Source: Lampris incognitus
Lineage: Eukaryota; Chordata; Actinopteri; Lampriformes; Lampridae
Length of the DNA: 64,000 nt
Assembly: GCF_029633865.1 (NCBI RefSeq)
Contig: NC_079212.1
Span: forward strand, 150,815,599 to 150,879,598
Direction: 5' to 3'
Shown here: positions 30,201-40,345 of the stretch, piece by piece
Numbering within the stretch: the first letter of the stretch is position 1
How the letters are laid out: each line of letters starts with the position of its first letter
Translations under genes and position numbers: made by a program
Notes under the pieces: generated by a model
What the model saw: the letters and a program-made list of their open reading frames with translations, nothing else
What the model was told of the DNA's origin: nothing
Databases searched by the model: none

Positions 30201-31244
30201 AGAGACTTACTGTTCTGGCCTGGCATGGGGAAACAGATCGAGGATGCGGTAGCAGACTGCAGCATATGCCAAGAACGACACAGCGCAAATGCAAAGGAAC
30301 CAATGATGTCACACGCCATACCCGAGCGGCCGTGGCGAGTGATAGGCACAGACCTATTCACATGGAACTCACAGGACTTCATAGTCACTGTGGACTACTA
30401 CTCCAGATTCTTCGAGCTAGAGAGACTTTACAGCTGCACCTCATCTGCCGTCATCATGAAGCTGAAAGCAGCAATGGCTCGACACGGAATCCCCGAGACT
30501 ATCATCAGCGACAACGGTCCGTGCTACAGCTCTGGTGAGTTCCGCAACTTCTCACAGACATGGGGTTTCTCACACACCACCACAAGCCCCCACTACCCAC
30601 AGAGCAACGGCCTCTCCGAGAAGACTGTCCAGACGGCCAAACGCATCCCGGACAAAGCCAAAGCTGAGAACAAAGACCCCTACATGAGCTTACTGGAGTA
30701 TCGCAACACACCGGTGGACAACCTGAAATCACCGGCACAGCTACTGATGAGTCAGAGGCTGCGGTCCATTCTCCCATCAACAGCAAAACACCTGCAGCCA
30801 CAGATCACCAGTCAGGAGGATGTTCACAAAAGGAGAGAGGTATGTCAACAGCGCCAGCAGGCGTACTACAACCGAGCAGCCAAACCTCTGCCCCACCTGC
30901 CCGCAGGCACACCAATCCGCTTCCGGCAGGAGGATGGATCCTGGAGACCTGCAACTGTGGAAAGACCAGCGAACACAGACAGGAGCTACCACATCCAAAC
31001 CAAAGAAGGTCAGATCTACCAACGCAACCGTCAACACCTGCGACAAAGCAGAGTGAACACTCACACTACACACACACACACTTCACAGCAGACTGTTACC
31101 AGCGCTAACAACAACACACAAGCCCATCAGCAAGAGCATGCTGAACCTCCAGACACGAACAATCAGCGACAACCAGACACACAGCCTGGTTACACCACGA
31201 GGTCAGGTCGCACGATCAAACCAAGACAAGTCCTTGACTTATGA
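27204..31244 (+). CDS. gag-pol polyprotein of gypsy F (intact, 1346 aa)
   Basis: A single frame from ATG 27204 to TGA 31242-31244. In order: gag core (residues about 1-200, CSYLLLWIGEKGRDV near 45-60); two zinc motifs CSYCGGLHGAKATC and CIKCKKLNHFAKVC (about 221-256), a mag-clade pattern; aspartic protease FKLDTGAQANTIP (about 337-350); RT with FGIVSAQDEFQRRVD and IVDDILVF (catalytic VDD about 618); RNase H LQVDASKSGLG and SDHKPLEAI; integrase with an H-x3-H / CSIC zinc part, then the D (GTDLF, about 1049), D (ISDNGPCYSSGEF, about 1101) and E (SNGLSEKTVQ, about 1137) residues. The tail TRSGRTIKPRQVLDL is the usual mag C-terminus. No key residue appears lost, so this copy could be competent. 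Confidence 0.95.
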   Translation: MDSYGVPAPRMDWESANLPEAWRRFRQTTELMFKGPLRGKNEEEKCSYLLLWIGEKGRDVHNTWTLSGEQAKKLETYYDKYTEYITPKANPIYARYKFHEKMQGEGESFEQFVTELKLLVKDCGYPNADEMVRDRIVFATNSPRVREKLLSQGAELTLEKAIDVARSHELAKQQLKFMGQGSTHETVHAIGRKTYKPNAPKAANANFRQREGNVSTAARACSYCGGLHGAKATCPAKGKQCIKCKKLNHFAKVCKSSSQGQTKYYRGTVHAVGENPEEYTTDREQEELYFDNITVESTAVGEQTELYIDCISIENNGKSNEQAYVEVGIGTPPQKVKFKLDTGAQANTIPTNLFQALFKNVTLKPAIHRLTEYGGGALSVKGTCKLKCKCRDNAMMLDFYVIDTNAPPVMAMKTCRDLNVVKIVMAVSEENNVTSQSIMDEYADVFQGIGEFPGECTFHVTPDATPVVCPPRRIPIALRSKLRDELDSMEKGGIICKVTEPTEWVNALVIVEKPKTGKLRVCLDPRALNKVIQRPHYPLPTLEDATTKLAGAEYFSVLDARSGYWAIKLSTESSMLTTFNTVFGRYRFLRLPFGIVSAQDEFQRRVDETYEGLDGVTAIVDDILVFGKTKEEHDQRLRAMLKRTRERGMRLNPDKCHICVSEVRYFGHTLSHEGIKPDPHKVKAVKDMQPPQNKAELETVLGMINYLARFAPHLSQINSPLRQLLKQDSEFVWDAVHDKAFQEMKNLITQHPGPVLSYFDPQKELRLQVDASKSGLGAVMLQDGKPIAYASKSLNSTEENYAQIEKELYAVVFGCKRFHEYMYGRKVIVESDHKPLEAILKKPMAAAPPRLQRMILALQKYDIQIIHRPGKDIPVADTLSRKSIEHHDSDLQGGMEAQVHTVLSNIPVSDTRLTEIKQETAQDPQLTALRRATLTGWPDTKKKCPPSIQEYWNHRAEISEMDGILFKGERIIVPQKLRKDMIQRIHASHLGVEKSKCRARDLLFWPGMGKQIEDAVADCSICQERHSANAKEPMMSHAIPERPWRVIGTDLFTWNSQDFIVTVDYYSRFFELERLYSCTSSAVIMKLKAAMARHGIPETIISDNGPCYSSGEFRNFSQTWGFSHTTTSPHYPQSNGLSEKTVQTAKRIPDKAKAENKDPYMSLLEYRNTPVDNLKSPAQLLMSQRLRSILPSTAKHLQPQITSQEDVHKRREVCQQRQQAYYNRAAKPLPHLPAGTPIRFRQEDGSWRPATVERPANTDRSYHIQTKEGQIYQRNRQHLRQSRVNTHTTHTHTSQQTVTSANNNTQAHQQEHAEPPDTNNQRQPDTQPGYTTRSGRTIKPRQVLDL

Positions 31245-31565
31245 ATGTTTAAAAAAGAGAGAATTGTACCCCAACCTGTACTATACCTGCTATGTTTTGA
31301 AAAGAAATATTTACAGCGTTCACTTACCTTGTGTACCTACCTGCTGTTTGCAGTTACCAGTAATGAAATGAAAAAAAAGATGAAATGTTATTACGGTGTC
31401 ACATTTAGACAGTGAAGGAAATGTTTTACACTACTTTGTTGCAGTCCAGTTATATAAGAGTTCCACTTTCATATTCTTTCTTATTAAGATTGTATTCGCT
31501 TATAAACGTGCTCAACGTGGTCTGTATCTCTGCAGAGAAAGCAGCACTTTTCAGAAAAAGGGAGA

Positions 31566-31758
31566 TGTAATATTTGCTAGTAATATTTGATTTGCTAATG
31601 TCCCTTACGGCTTTCCGTAGCGCCACAACAAAGTCGCGTGATGTACGTAACAACGTCAGTGGGAATCCGGTCGGTGAATAAACACCCAGCACGAGAGAAG
31701 TCGTCCTTGCTTTATTAATGTTATAAGTTAACATAGCCAGAGGGCACAGATCATTACA
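31566..31758 (+). repeat. 3' LTR of gypsy F
   Basis: 193 bp. It differs from the 5' copy at about five positions. The CACGTG of the 5' copy reads cgcgtg here. Confidence 0.9.
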
Positions 31759-32077
31759 GAGGAGGCAAATTAGGATCTTCCTGTATTGATCTTTTGCACC
31801 AGAAAACTGTACTTAGCTACCATTGATATTTTCAAGTAGTTTGGATTTTGTTTTAAAAGAAAAAAAGGGTCTTTATTACAAAAAAAAACCTGATGTCAAT
31901 TCTTATTTGGCTGTTAAAAGAAGGTTTTTTTGTTTTGTTTTTTGTTTTTGTAAATATGTGACGTTTTGATATGTCTTGGAAATCATAAGGTCATGATGCA
32001 TTGATTGCTTTATATTAATGTGCTGTATGTTACTTAATTTTTGTGTAAAGGTCCCTTTACGGCCCCTTAGGGGGGAG
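31759..32077 (+). other. 3' untranslated remnant ending in a polypurine tract
   Basis: A/T-rich sequence with no reading frame, ending 'ccccttaggggggag' directly before an LTR start at 32078. It looks like the 3' UTR and polypurine tract of the element that owns that LTR. Its coding part is not contiguous. Confidence 0.5.
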
Positions 32078-32688
32078 TGTAAGTTATGTACAGTAGTCTG
32101 GATAATTGTATGCCCGCCTGGCCAGCAGGTGGAGCCATGGAGGCACCAATCTCAGTAATATGAAGCGCGTAGATGACGTCATCATGCAGCGCAGGCGATT
32201 CAGAACGGTGCAAAGAACCGAAGCACACGGTTGCGCGGAGTTGAGCTCCCGAACAATACAACGGTTCATTAAATGCGATAAAGTGGAAACGTTGTAAGTA
32301 CACTGTTTTGTCGTTGTATGTGGATTCCGAGTATTATATACAAATGTTGATCGAGTTTGAATGTCTGTACAAAGCTAAATGAGCTCGGTAGATTCTTGTA
32401 TAATCACCAGACTGAGCTAATAGCAGTAGCTATTGTGTTGTTATGACAACGCATGTAAAATGCCGATAATATTGTTTGTTTTCTTATTAGCGATGTGAAT
32501 TTCGTTTGACGCATTGTAAACTGTATTCGGTAACGTTAGTTAATTTCTGCAAATGCCGAGTAAATATCTGCTAATTTGATGTTAAGAAAAATGTATGTAT
32601 GTTCATGCAGGTTGGACCACCTTCATCACAGCTTCATCACAGCTCCAGTTCTTCAAATAAATTTTCCTGTCTACATCCCATACACAAA
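32078..32688 (+). repeat. LTR with intron-like segment (partner of 8615-8887)
   Basis: Starts TGTAAGTTATGTACAG after a polypurine tract. It contains a perfect CRE palindrome TGACGTCA (32174-32181), a strong splice donor GTAAGT at 32294 and an acceptor 'gttcatgcag' ending 32610. A poly(A) signal (aaataaa, about 32655) and a 'catacaca' end near 32688 suggest the LTR limit. The segment 32294-32610 is missing, at exactly these splice borders, from the related copy at 8615-8887. Confidence 0.6.
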
Positions 32689-32742
32689 AAGGGGCTGGTT
32701 GTAGTATGGCTGCACCGGTTGTGTCCATGCTTGAGGTCTTAC

Positions 32743-34598
32743 TTAACAGGGCAGTGCAGCATGACTGTAGCAGGATGGAGTTCCTATTTTGTCATATCTG
32801 AGAGTCTTTGGTGGCCTGTGCTGTCTCTGAGGCCGCTGAGTCCTTGTCTCCCTCTCTCTTTCCTGTTCCACTGAGGGCAATGATGCCTCATCCTCAGTAT
32901 CAGGTGAGTCGTCGTCCTGGACATCCTGGATTTCCGGTAAGTCATTATCACTGTTCTCCATCTGAGGTCGTTCTGTTGCAGGTTCCGCCGGGTCTGGCTC
33001 TGTCACATCATCAGCCATGACAGGAGTCTCTCTCACTGTTTCTTTTGGTCGAGCTGCGATCTGAGGTGGCATGAAATAGTAATCATCCTCCTCTTCCCCC
33101 GAGTCCTCTCTGGCTTTATCAACCACTGCAATTTTCCTTTTTGGTTTCACATGTGGGTGCATTTCAGCTTCCAGCGGCAGGTGATCGCATGGCAAAAGGA
33201 GGTTTTGATGCAGAATCCTTGACTTTCCTTTCCCATGTTCAGGTCTCAGCTCATAAATGGGGACATCCTCTCCCACTTGTCGAACTACAGTATGGATGAT
33301 CTCTTCCCAGTGATTCCTCAATTTTCCAGGTCCTCCCCGAGGGGTCATGTTTTGCACTAACACACGGTCACCTAGGCACAACACTGAACTCCTCACTTTG
33401 CCATCATATATCCTCTTGTTTCTCTGAACAGATTTACGTGCATTCTCTCTTGCGACAGCTGCATTCATTGCTTCAACTGTTCAACATACTCACGGTGACT
33501 ACAGCTTCCTGCTTCGGTTGGCAAGTTGAATAACATGTCAATAGGTAGTCTTGGAGAGCAGCTGTATAGTAGGTAAAATGGAGAAAAGCCTGTTACCTCT
33601 GTACGTATGCAGTTGTAAGCAAAGATTAGCTTATTGACAGAGTCTTTCCAATTTGTCTTGTCTTTGTCTGCGAGAGACTTAAGCATCTGCATTAACGTTC
33701 GGTTGAAACATTCAACCTGACCGTTCCCCTGTGGATGGTAAGGGGTAGTCCTTGATCCAGCCACATTACAGTATTTGCTCAGTTGTGAGAAAAGTTGATT
33801 TTCAAACTCACCTCCCTGATCGTGGCGAATGCACCTTGGGAATCCAAATTTCAAGGCGCAATCATTGGATATTTTGTCAGCCACTATTTTTCCAGACTTT
33901 GTTGTTGTAGGGTACGCCTGTGCAAAACGTGTGAAATTATCTACAATCACTAAAATATACTCATACCCGCCTTTACACTTATCAAGATGGAGTAAGTCCA
34001 CTGACACGAGTTCAAATGGCTGGGTGGTGACAATGTTTTTAAGAGGGTCCCTTGCCTCTCGGCTAGGTTTTTTTTGTTTAAGGCAAGTGCAGCTCATCGC
34101 ATATTGTTCTATTTCCCGCTGCATGTACGGCCAGAAAAAGCGGTCTCTAACGAGCGATGTTGTCCTGTCAGTGCCTTGGTGCCCCGTCTGGTTGCGTAGC
34201 TCCTTTAATGCAGCAGTCTTGTGTTTTTCAGGCAATACCAGTTGTGTTCTGTTTCCATCATCCTCCAGTTTGTCCCATGCACGGAGGAGACAACGGCTCT
34301 GTTCATCGAGGTTTCTCAGTTCTTGACGTGAGGCCCTCACTCCAGACACTTTGTACTGCAAAACTGGTCCAATATGTGAGTCGTTTTTTTGATCCTGTTG
34401 TATCTGTGCTGGTGTTAATGAAACAACTGAGGTATCTTGAGCATCGAGCAGACTCTTGACAGAGATGGCCACTGACCATAAGGCGTTTGTCTCTGACTGT
34501 GTTTCTACTGCCTGAGCAGTTGTTCCCACCGCATCATAAGACATCTCCTCTGTGCACTCATTCATCAGCTTCCCAACATCTACTGGCATTCTAGACAA
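32743..34598 (-). pseudogene. gypsy D integrase and C-terminal tail
   Basis: Frame 1 (34598-33465) has the zinc-binding part (NQTGHQGTDRTT...CTCLKQKKP) and the D-D-E core: VSVDLLHLDK, IRHDQGGEFENQLF and YHPQGNGQVECFNR. Its terminal region is LYSCSPRLPIDMLF. The second frame (33468-32743) overlaps by four bases and has GDRVLVQNMTPRGGPGKL, the SH3-like GPY/F-type region, then an acidic, highly charged tail. The product would insert the DNA copy. The D-D-E residues are present. Confidence 0.78.
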
Positions 34599-34602
34599 GC
34601 TA

Positions 34603-34956
34603 TCAGCATCGATGTTTTCTTTGCTGGGGCGATATGGTAAAGTTAAAGTCTGCTAATTCTGCTACCCACCTACTTCCTGTGGCGTTTAACTTCGCAGTGG
34701 ACAACACATAAGTCAGGGGGTTGTTGTCACTGTAAACTGTGAAAAAGGGGGCATAATACAAATAGTCGCGGAATCTTTCTGTAATCGCCCACTTAAGAGC
34801 GAGAAATTCTAATTTACCTGAATGGAGGTGATAGTTCCTTTCTGATGCTGACAGTGTCCGGGATCCATACGCAGTTACATGTAGCTTCCCATCGTGTTTC
34901 TGATATAGCACAGCTCCTAACCCCCTATTGGATGCGTCTGTATGTATGAAGAACAA
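34603..34956 (-). pseudogene. gypsy D RNase H segment
   Basis: A frame with FIHTDASNRGLGAVLYQ (first catalytic Asp), SGKLEFLALKWAI (catalytic Glu) and FTVYSDNNPLTYVL (second Asp). It ends shortly before the integrase frame. It would degrade the RNA strand during reverse transcription. It is separated from RT and integrase by frameshifts. Confidence 0.72.
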
Positions 34957-36231
34957 ACGGCTGGGAGAAATCTGGGAATGCCAGGACTGCTGGTGTAACC
35001 AGACAGTCTATCCGGTGCTCAAGAGTTTGTTGATGTGAGTCTGTCCATTGTATTGGTATGTGAGATGGCACCACGTTCACATTTCTTTTTTTATGCCACT
35101 TCCTTCCCTTGGGTTGTGGGCTTTCCATATGGGCAGGTCCCTTTGTCAGCTCATAAAGGGGGCTAGCGATGCGAGAAAAGTAATTTATGTACTGGCGAAA
35201 GTAACTTAACAGTCCCATCATCTGCCTGAACTCGCCAACTGTTTTTGGTTTCTTATCTTTCAGAACCCTCATAACCCAGCCACTGAGGACGCACAAGCCA
35301 GTGCATCCTTAGTGCCGGTCCCAAGCCCGGACAAATGGGGAGGGTTGCGTCAGGAAGGGCATCCGGCGTAAAATTTTTGCCAAATCAAATATGCGGATCA
35401 TAAATAAGACCGGATGATCCGCTGTGGCGACCCCTAACGGGAGCAGCCGAAAGTAGTAGTAGTATCTTTCAGAACCCTCATGGCAGCTGTGTCGGCAGGA
35501 TCGATTTTATTTCCTTCAGCTGATACCATTCTCTCAAGGTAGCAAACTTCAGCTTTGAATAAGTCACATTTGCTTGGTTTTAATTTGATTCCATGCTGTC
35601 TCGGTCTCTGCAACACTTGTCTTACATCGCTGACGTGGCTTTCGAATGTTTTGCTGAACACGAGGGTGTCATCTAAATATGGTACACATATTTTGTCTTG
35701 GAGGCCCTCTAAACACTCCTCCATGCAGCGCTGAAATGCTGCTGGACTATTCATAAGTCCGAAGGGGATCCGGGCCCATTCATACAAGCCCCAGGGTGTC
35801 ACGCAAGCTGTCAGGTGTTTGCTGTCTTTTGCCATAAACCCCTGATGGTAGGCCTTTCCCTGGTCTAACAGTGAGAACATGGTGTTTCTTCTGAGGCCAG
35901 CCATGATATCCTGCACTCTCGGGATTGGCTGTCTGTCAGGGTGAGTCTTGCGATTTAACTCTCTATAGTCTATGCACAGACATAATGACCCACACTTTTT
36001 CCTGACACAAACAACGGGGGAAGAATACGATGAGTGTGATTTCTCTATCCACCCCTGTGCAATCAAATCCATTAAATAATCCTTCATTTCCTCATATAAG
36101 GGCTTGGGGACTGACATGTAGGTTCTTGCTACCAGCTCAGGGTCTTTCAATGAAATGCTCAACTGAAGCTTATCAATACAACCTATGTCACTATCTGATC
36201 GGGAGAAGGAGTTTGACTCCTCCCTCAGCAT
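34925..36231 (-). pseudogene. gypsy D reverse transcriptase, interrupted by a short element
   Basis: Upstream part (36231-35482) has [33 protein letters not shown] (motif A, with Asp), [15 protein letters not shown] and [12 protein letters not shown], the YLDD catalytic motif. It breaks at the insertion 35273-35462. The downstream part (35272-34925) continues in a compatible frame with VLKDKKPKTVGEFRQMMGL and SYFRQYINYFSRIASPLYE, the connection region. The 19-bp duplication repeats the coding words on both sides. Confidence 0.78.
35273..35462 (+). mobile_element. 190-bp RTE-derived short element with 19-bp target duplication
   Basis: Its first 80 bp (cccagccactgaggacgcac...) match the 5' end of the RTE LINE at 60021. 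Its last 60 bp (ggcgacccctaacgggagca plus a TAG microsatellite) match that LINE's 3' end. The middle (coding part) is absent. It is flanked by perfect 19-bp duplications, tatctttcagaaccctcat, at 35254-35272 and 35463-35481. It is thus a non-autonomous partner mobilised by the RTE machinery. Confidence 0.85.
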
Positions 36232-36341
36232 CTCATGAGCAACCTGCCTCTGACCTTCATCTAGGTGGCTGAGATCAATAGGGGGGTCCCAGAGCTCTGA
36301 ACTAGTTTCCTGGTCTTTGGTGTGTTGGGCCTGAATGTTAT

Positions 36342-37177
36342 TTATATCAACAGGTGAGTACGCTTCCTTGACTCCACTGACTGTGCTGTACCAATAACTA
36401 CCCAGCCTGTCAACATAATGTCATGGTCAGTGGGGTTTTGTACACTAAGGATGATGTTTGGATGTGCCCCTTTCCTAACCTGAACAAGTGCGGCACAAAA
36501 GTCCAGTTCCTCTGGCCACTGGGGATTGTGATCGGGCTCAAAGGCTAAGGTGGTGTCTTCTTTAAAGGGCTTAGCATGTATTCTACATTTCACTTGTACA
36601 GAGCTACGACTCGGTATACTCATTCTCTGACAGGCTGTCCTCACTAGATGCGCACTTGTTCGCTCAACACTCACTGCTTTAATGAATGCCTTAACTGTCT
36701 TTTTCTTTAAGTTAGGGAAAGCCATCTTTACTGTTTTTATCAGTTTATCTTCCTCAACGTCATTGTCTGGTTTTTCTGACTGTTAAGAACAACATGTTCA
36801 ATTACACTGAAGCCAATTATAGGGCGGGTCTGTTGGTTGCCTTTCATGATAAGCATGGGAACCTGAAACTCCTCAGCACTAGCTGTTAGCCTAAAGCTCA
36901 CTGCTATCCACCCTACATATGGCATCTCTCTACCGTTGGCTGCCTCAACCTGCAAGGGCTCATTTGGATCAACTATCTCTGCTATGTCTCTCAATTTGGT
37001 ATGAGGGACATTGTCAGCTTTCCAAACCTCATCGATTGCAGACACCTGTGAGCAAGTGGCCCAGAGTACTTTAGTTCTCTTCCCTTGTAGGTGGCAGTCA
37101 GTGAGACATTTTTTTCCAACCAGTTCAGTCACCGTGGACTCTTTCTTTGTCAGAATGGGTTTTTTTGTCAGCCGCAA
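36342..37177 (-). pseudogene. gypsy D protease region, catalytic Asp lost
   Basis: Two frames (37177-36740 and 36725-36342). The first has KVLWATCSQVSAIDEVW, where family members would carry D-T-G. Here the triad reads A-T-C, so the aspartic protease cannot work. It continues with PMLIMKGNQQTRPIIGF. The second (AFPNLKKKTVKAFIKA...) holds [15 protein letters not shown], a beta-rich spacer before RT. A stop/frameshift near 36740 separates them. The loss of the catalytic Asp is read directly from 37051-37075. Confidence 0.62.
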
Positions 37178-37293
37178 TCTTGCATGAATGTGCTTGTTGT
37201 GGTTTTGGCTTAAGAGGTGTGAATGGTTTACAGTTTTCTTTATGTTCTGGCCAGTGATGACCCTGACATTCTCTGGAACAGTAAAGTACTGTT

Positions 37294-38967
37294 TTACACA
37301 CCGACCATTGTGTATCCGGTCACTCTCTGCCCCCCGCGGGCAATCGCTCCTCGTTTAAAGGTCTCTCTCTCTCTCTCAGCACCGGGCAGCGCTCGGTTTC
37401 CTCTGCAACCTGCACGGGAGTGTTTGCTCCTCCCACACCTGTGGTAATGCTGGCAGTATTCCTCTCCTCGCTGCTGACACATATAACATTTTGGTCGGAG
37501 GCGTGGATATTTGATATCTCTGTGGCGCAAACCTCTGCTGAAACTGGGCCGCTCCATTCATTATCCTCGGACCACTCGCAGCTCGATATTCCTGCACTGG
37601 TCCACCTGGCTGGTGGAAAGCTGTGGCACTCTCTTTATTCCAGGCCGTGAACTGTGGGTGGAAATAATGTGGATGGGTGGCTGTACCATAATCTGTCTCT
37701 TTGCTAGTGGGAGGGTACAGTTTTGGTGTATGTTCTGTCTTATGAATAGACTCTCTTATTTGTGATACCTCTGCCTTGAGATCTTTCAACAGTACAATGT
37801 CTGCTTTGATTTCCTTGAGGTCTGACAGCACATCGGGAGGAAGTGTGACTGTGCTTTGTCGAGCTGTACATTTGTCTCCACTTACATCACTAGACTGGAC
37901 AGCGTGGACACTGGTGTGTTGCTGTTGTGTGATCTGCTTCTTTTTATCTTGTCTCTCTTTCTCATTAGCACATGCCATATTGAGCCTTTCCAAGAGCAAC
38001 TCCTCTGAAGTAGTTGGTTGTAGCAGGTAAGGTTGAAGATTGGTTTTGATGCTGTCATTCTGTAAGCCTGTGAGTATCGTATGCATGAACATGCTCTGCA
38101 CTAGTGCGGGGTCATACTTGAGACTAGACTCAGCTTCCTGTGATGCAAACAACAATTTCTGTCTTAAATCCATTGCTCTGATTAAAAAGTTCTGTGGAGC
38201 CTCTTTGCTGCTCTGAACCTCTGTGGTCAGCTGTTTGTATCGCTCAGTTGCACTCCTCTCTTGGTAATGTGAGCGGAGGATCCTCCTTAAAGTCTGCAGA
38301 GACTGATCGCTTTTACCCTCAAGATAACTCCGCAGCTGTAGGCCGGGTACAGTGGCTCTAATAACAGCATCCACGATTTCAGACTCAGGGCAGCCTTTGC
38401 TGAGACCGTTCTCAATTTGGCGGGCGGAGCTGGAGAAGGTAAGTCTGCCTCTTTGCCCAGGTTGGCCAATGTGACCTGCCATGTCATAGTCTTTACGCCA
38501 TGGCGGGCTATTTGCATGGGCAGGGGTGTGGGAGCTGGTAGAGTTTTATTGGTCACTCTACTCTTTGTGTCTCTGCTGGCTCGTTCCTGCATTTCAGCTT
38601 CCTTCTGTTGCACCATTGGTTTTAGCTGTTCTAATTCTCTCTCTAATTTATCCTGTTCCTCCTTTTCATCTTCGAGCGTTTTATTTCTGCTAGCCTTCTG
38701 AAGGGTCTGTATCATGTCCATTAGGCTTAACAGTTCGGACAGACCGCCATCTTCAAGTTCACTTAGGTCATCACGTTCAACATGTTGGATGCTGTACGAA
38801 ACAAGCGCCTTCGAGTTTTGCCAACTATGTTTTTTGGTTTGTACCTGAGATGTTAAGAAACTCCCATATTTGCAGTAGCTGGCCTGTAGTAAATCGAAAA
38901 AGAGCTGCTTTAATCTCAAACTGCAAATCCTCCACCTCTGACTCCCATCCTGGCGGGTGAGTGACAA
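37294..38967 (-). pseudogene. gypsy D gag, frameshifted
   Basis: Frame 1 (38967-38287) has acidic and coiled-coil sequence (LEDEKEEQDKLERELEQL) and runs out of frame near 38420. Frame 2 (38440 to 37376) carries the capsid-like core: IENGLSKGCPESEIVDAVI, LRSYLEGKSDQSLQTLRRIL and FLIRAMDLRQKLLFASQEAE, then a second helical part DLKEIKADIVLLKDLKAEV. Frame 3 (37557-37294) has an atypical Cys/His cluster CYMCQQRGEEYCQHYHRCG. The product would be the structural particle protein. At least two indels are present. Confidence 0.75.
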
Positions 38968-39091
38968 GCTATGTGTGGGAGTGTGTTTAGCCTGTCACCG
39001 TGGACTTTGCTGCCCCCTAGTGACCACTCTGTACCTCAGGATGCACGCCTTCCTTGACTAGGCTTTCCCCCCAGCGGTAGCCGCGCGGGCT

Positions 39092-39700
39092 GCGATATTA
39101 TGAACCCTACATAGGCCTCGCCAAAATCCCGTTTCTGGCTTTGTCACGTGTGCGCCACCGTAGCAACGCGAAAATATGTTGTTATGGGGTTAGCGCTCAT
39201 CAAGGAAACGCTGTACACCCACAATTTAACCTGTCTAAGTTATCCACAATCAACATTAACGTTTTTAACTCAATCTTTGCTTGCTCCACGTTTGAGCATA
39301 GGATACTTCACCCCTTATCATGACTACAAACAAAACGAGCTCCTATATTGTAGTAATATGACTTTTACATTTATACACAGGTAGCAACTTACTGATCAGC
39401 TTTCTTAAATGTGAGAAAGTCTATTTATTAGATATATGTTCATTTTCAGACAACTAACGTTACTTACCTCCGTTCTGTTGTTGACAGCCAGCAGTCCAAA
39501 ATTACAAAAGCAGCCAGCTGTCCAAAATTGCGAAAAATACAAAATTACAAAATTGAAGGTAGCTAACGTTAGCTTTGCTTCGCACCGAGTTGATAGTTGA
39601 TTGTTTCCTTAGCAACGCAACGGAAATCCGGCGTCCGTTCGCGAGATTTGGGACAGGGTACGGGATTTTGGCGAGGGCTATGTAGGGTTCATAATATCGC
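39092..39700. mobile_element. MULE-like inverted-repeat element with 9-bp target duplication
   Basis: A 609-bp element with inverted ends of about 41 bp (gcgatattatgaaccctaca...), one mismatch by eye. It is flanked by exact 9-bp duplications GCGCGGGCT at 39083-39091 and 39701-39709. No transposase frame. A 9-bp duplication is typical of Mutator-like elements. It sits in the LTR/leader of gypsy D. Confidence 0.72.
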
Positions 39701-39865
39701 GCGCGGGCTCTCCGCCACCTGGGTTGTTTTCTGGGACGGTCGATGCGGGCGTCTTCCTCAGCCTCGGGACAGCAGCCTCGCTTCTCTCGTCCCAGCGGCG
39801 CCTCCACATGTAATACCGCTGGGGCGGGGAGGAACTGGATACAGGCCAGCTGCTGGCTCTTCATC

Positions 39866-40345
39866 ACCCAAACTACAAATCCCAGCCTAAAGCAAGACTA
39901 TCACATATAACACATACGTTCACACATGCACACAAGCATACAGTCACACGCGTGCACACACGCGGCGGGGGCGAAGGCGCACACTGCGCATGTCTCCATC
40001 ACGCGCCAACCTCACGGACACGCCACGTATTCTGCACCAGCGGCAGCCACGATCACGTGCTCATGTCATGCACACGTCATGCACTCGGCGCCAGTAATAC
40101 ACACTTCCAAACACTGCTCCACAAAACGCACCGCCACATATTCACGACGACACACCGTCTCTGAGAATACACCAAACTACCAGCCAATCACCGCTGCGAT
40201 ATTTAGAGGGTTGCCTCCTAGCGGCCAGTCTGCGGCGTCTCGAATGAAGCAACGGCCACTCATCAGATCACGTCTGGTGTTGCGTGTTTACTGTGGTCTG
40301 CCATGCAAACACGGCCCCTTCCGTCTGCTGCAGTTCTGCTTCTTT
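39866..40345. other. CA-rich spacer and diverged LTR-related piece
   Basis: 39890-40190 is rich in cacac/cgcac words and holds no gene. 40195-40345 resembles 49558-49676 of the gypsy C LTR, but only at about 80% by eye, while the part right of the Tx1 LINE (44346-44466) is about 96% similar to the other LTR. Confidence 0.45.

Larger units (their letters stand above)
26978..31758 (+). mobile_element. gypsy F: complete mag-clade Ty3/Gypsy element
   Basis: A full element, 4781 bp. Both 193-bp LTRs begin TGTAATATTTGCTA and end CAGATCATTACA. Primer site TGGTGTCAGAGTAG follows the 5' LTR and a polypurine tract (aaaaagggaga) precedes the 3' LTR. A single uninterrupted gag-pol frame fills the interior. 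By eye the LTRs differ at about 5 of 193 sites, so the insertion is recent. The flanking 5 bp differ (gctat against gagga), so there is no visible target duplication. Confidence 0.93.
32690..39865 (-). mobile_element. gypsy D: large Ty3/Gypsy element with two insertions
   Basis: Reads leftward from an LTR/leader (39865-38970, itself split by the element 39092-39700) through gag (38967-37376), protease region (37177-36342), RT (36231-34925, split by 35273-35462), RNase H, integrase (34598-33465) and a C-terminal tail ending near 32743. The 3' LTR is missing at the junction with 32688. This family has separate gag and pol frames and is common in fish. Confidence 0.8.
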
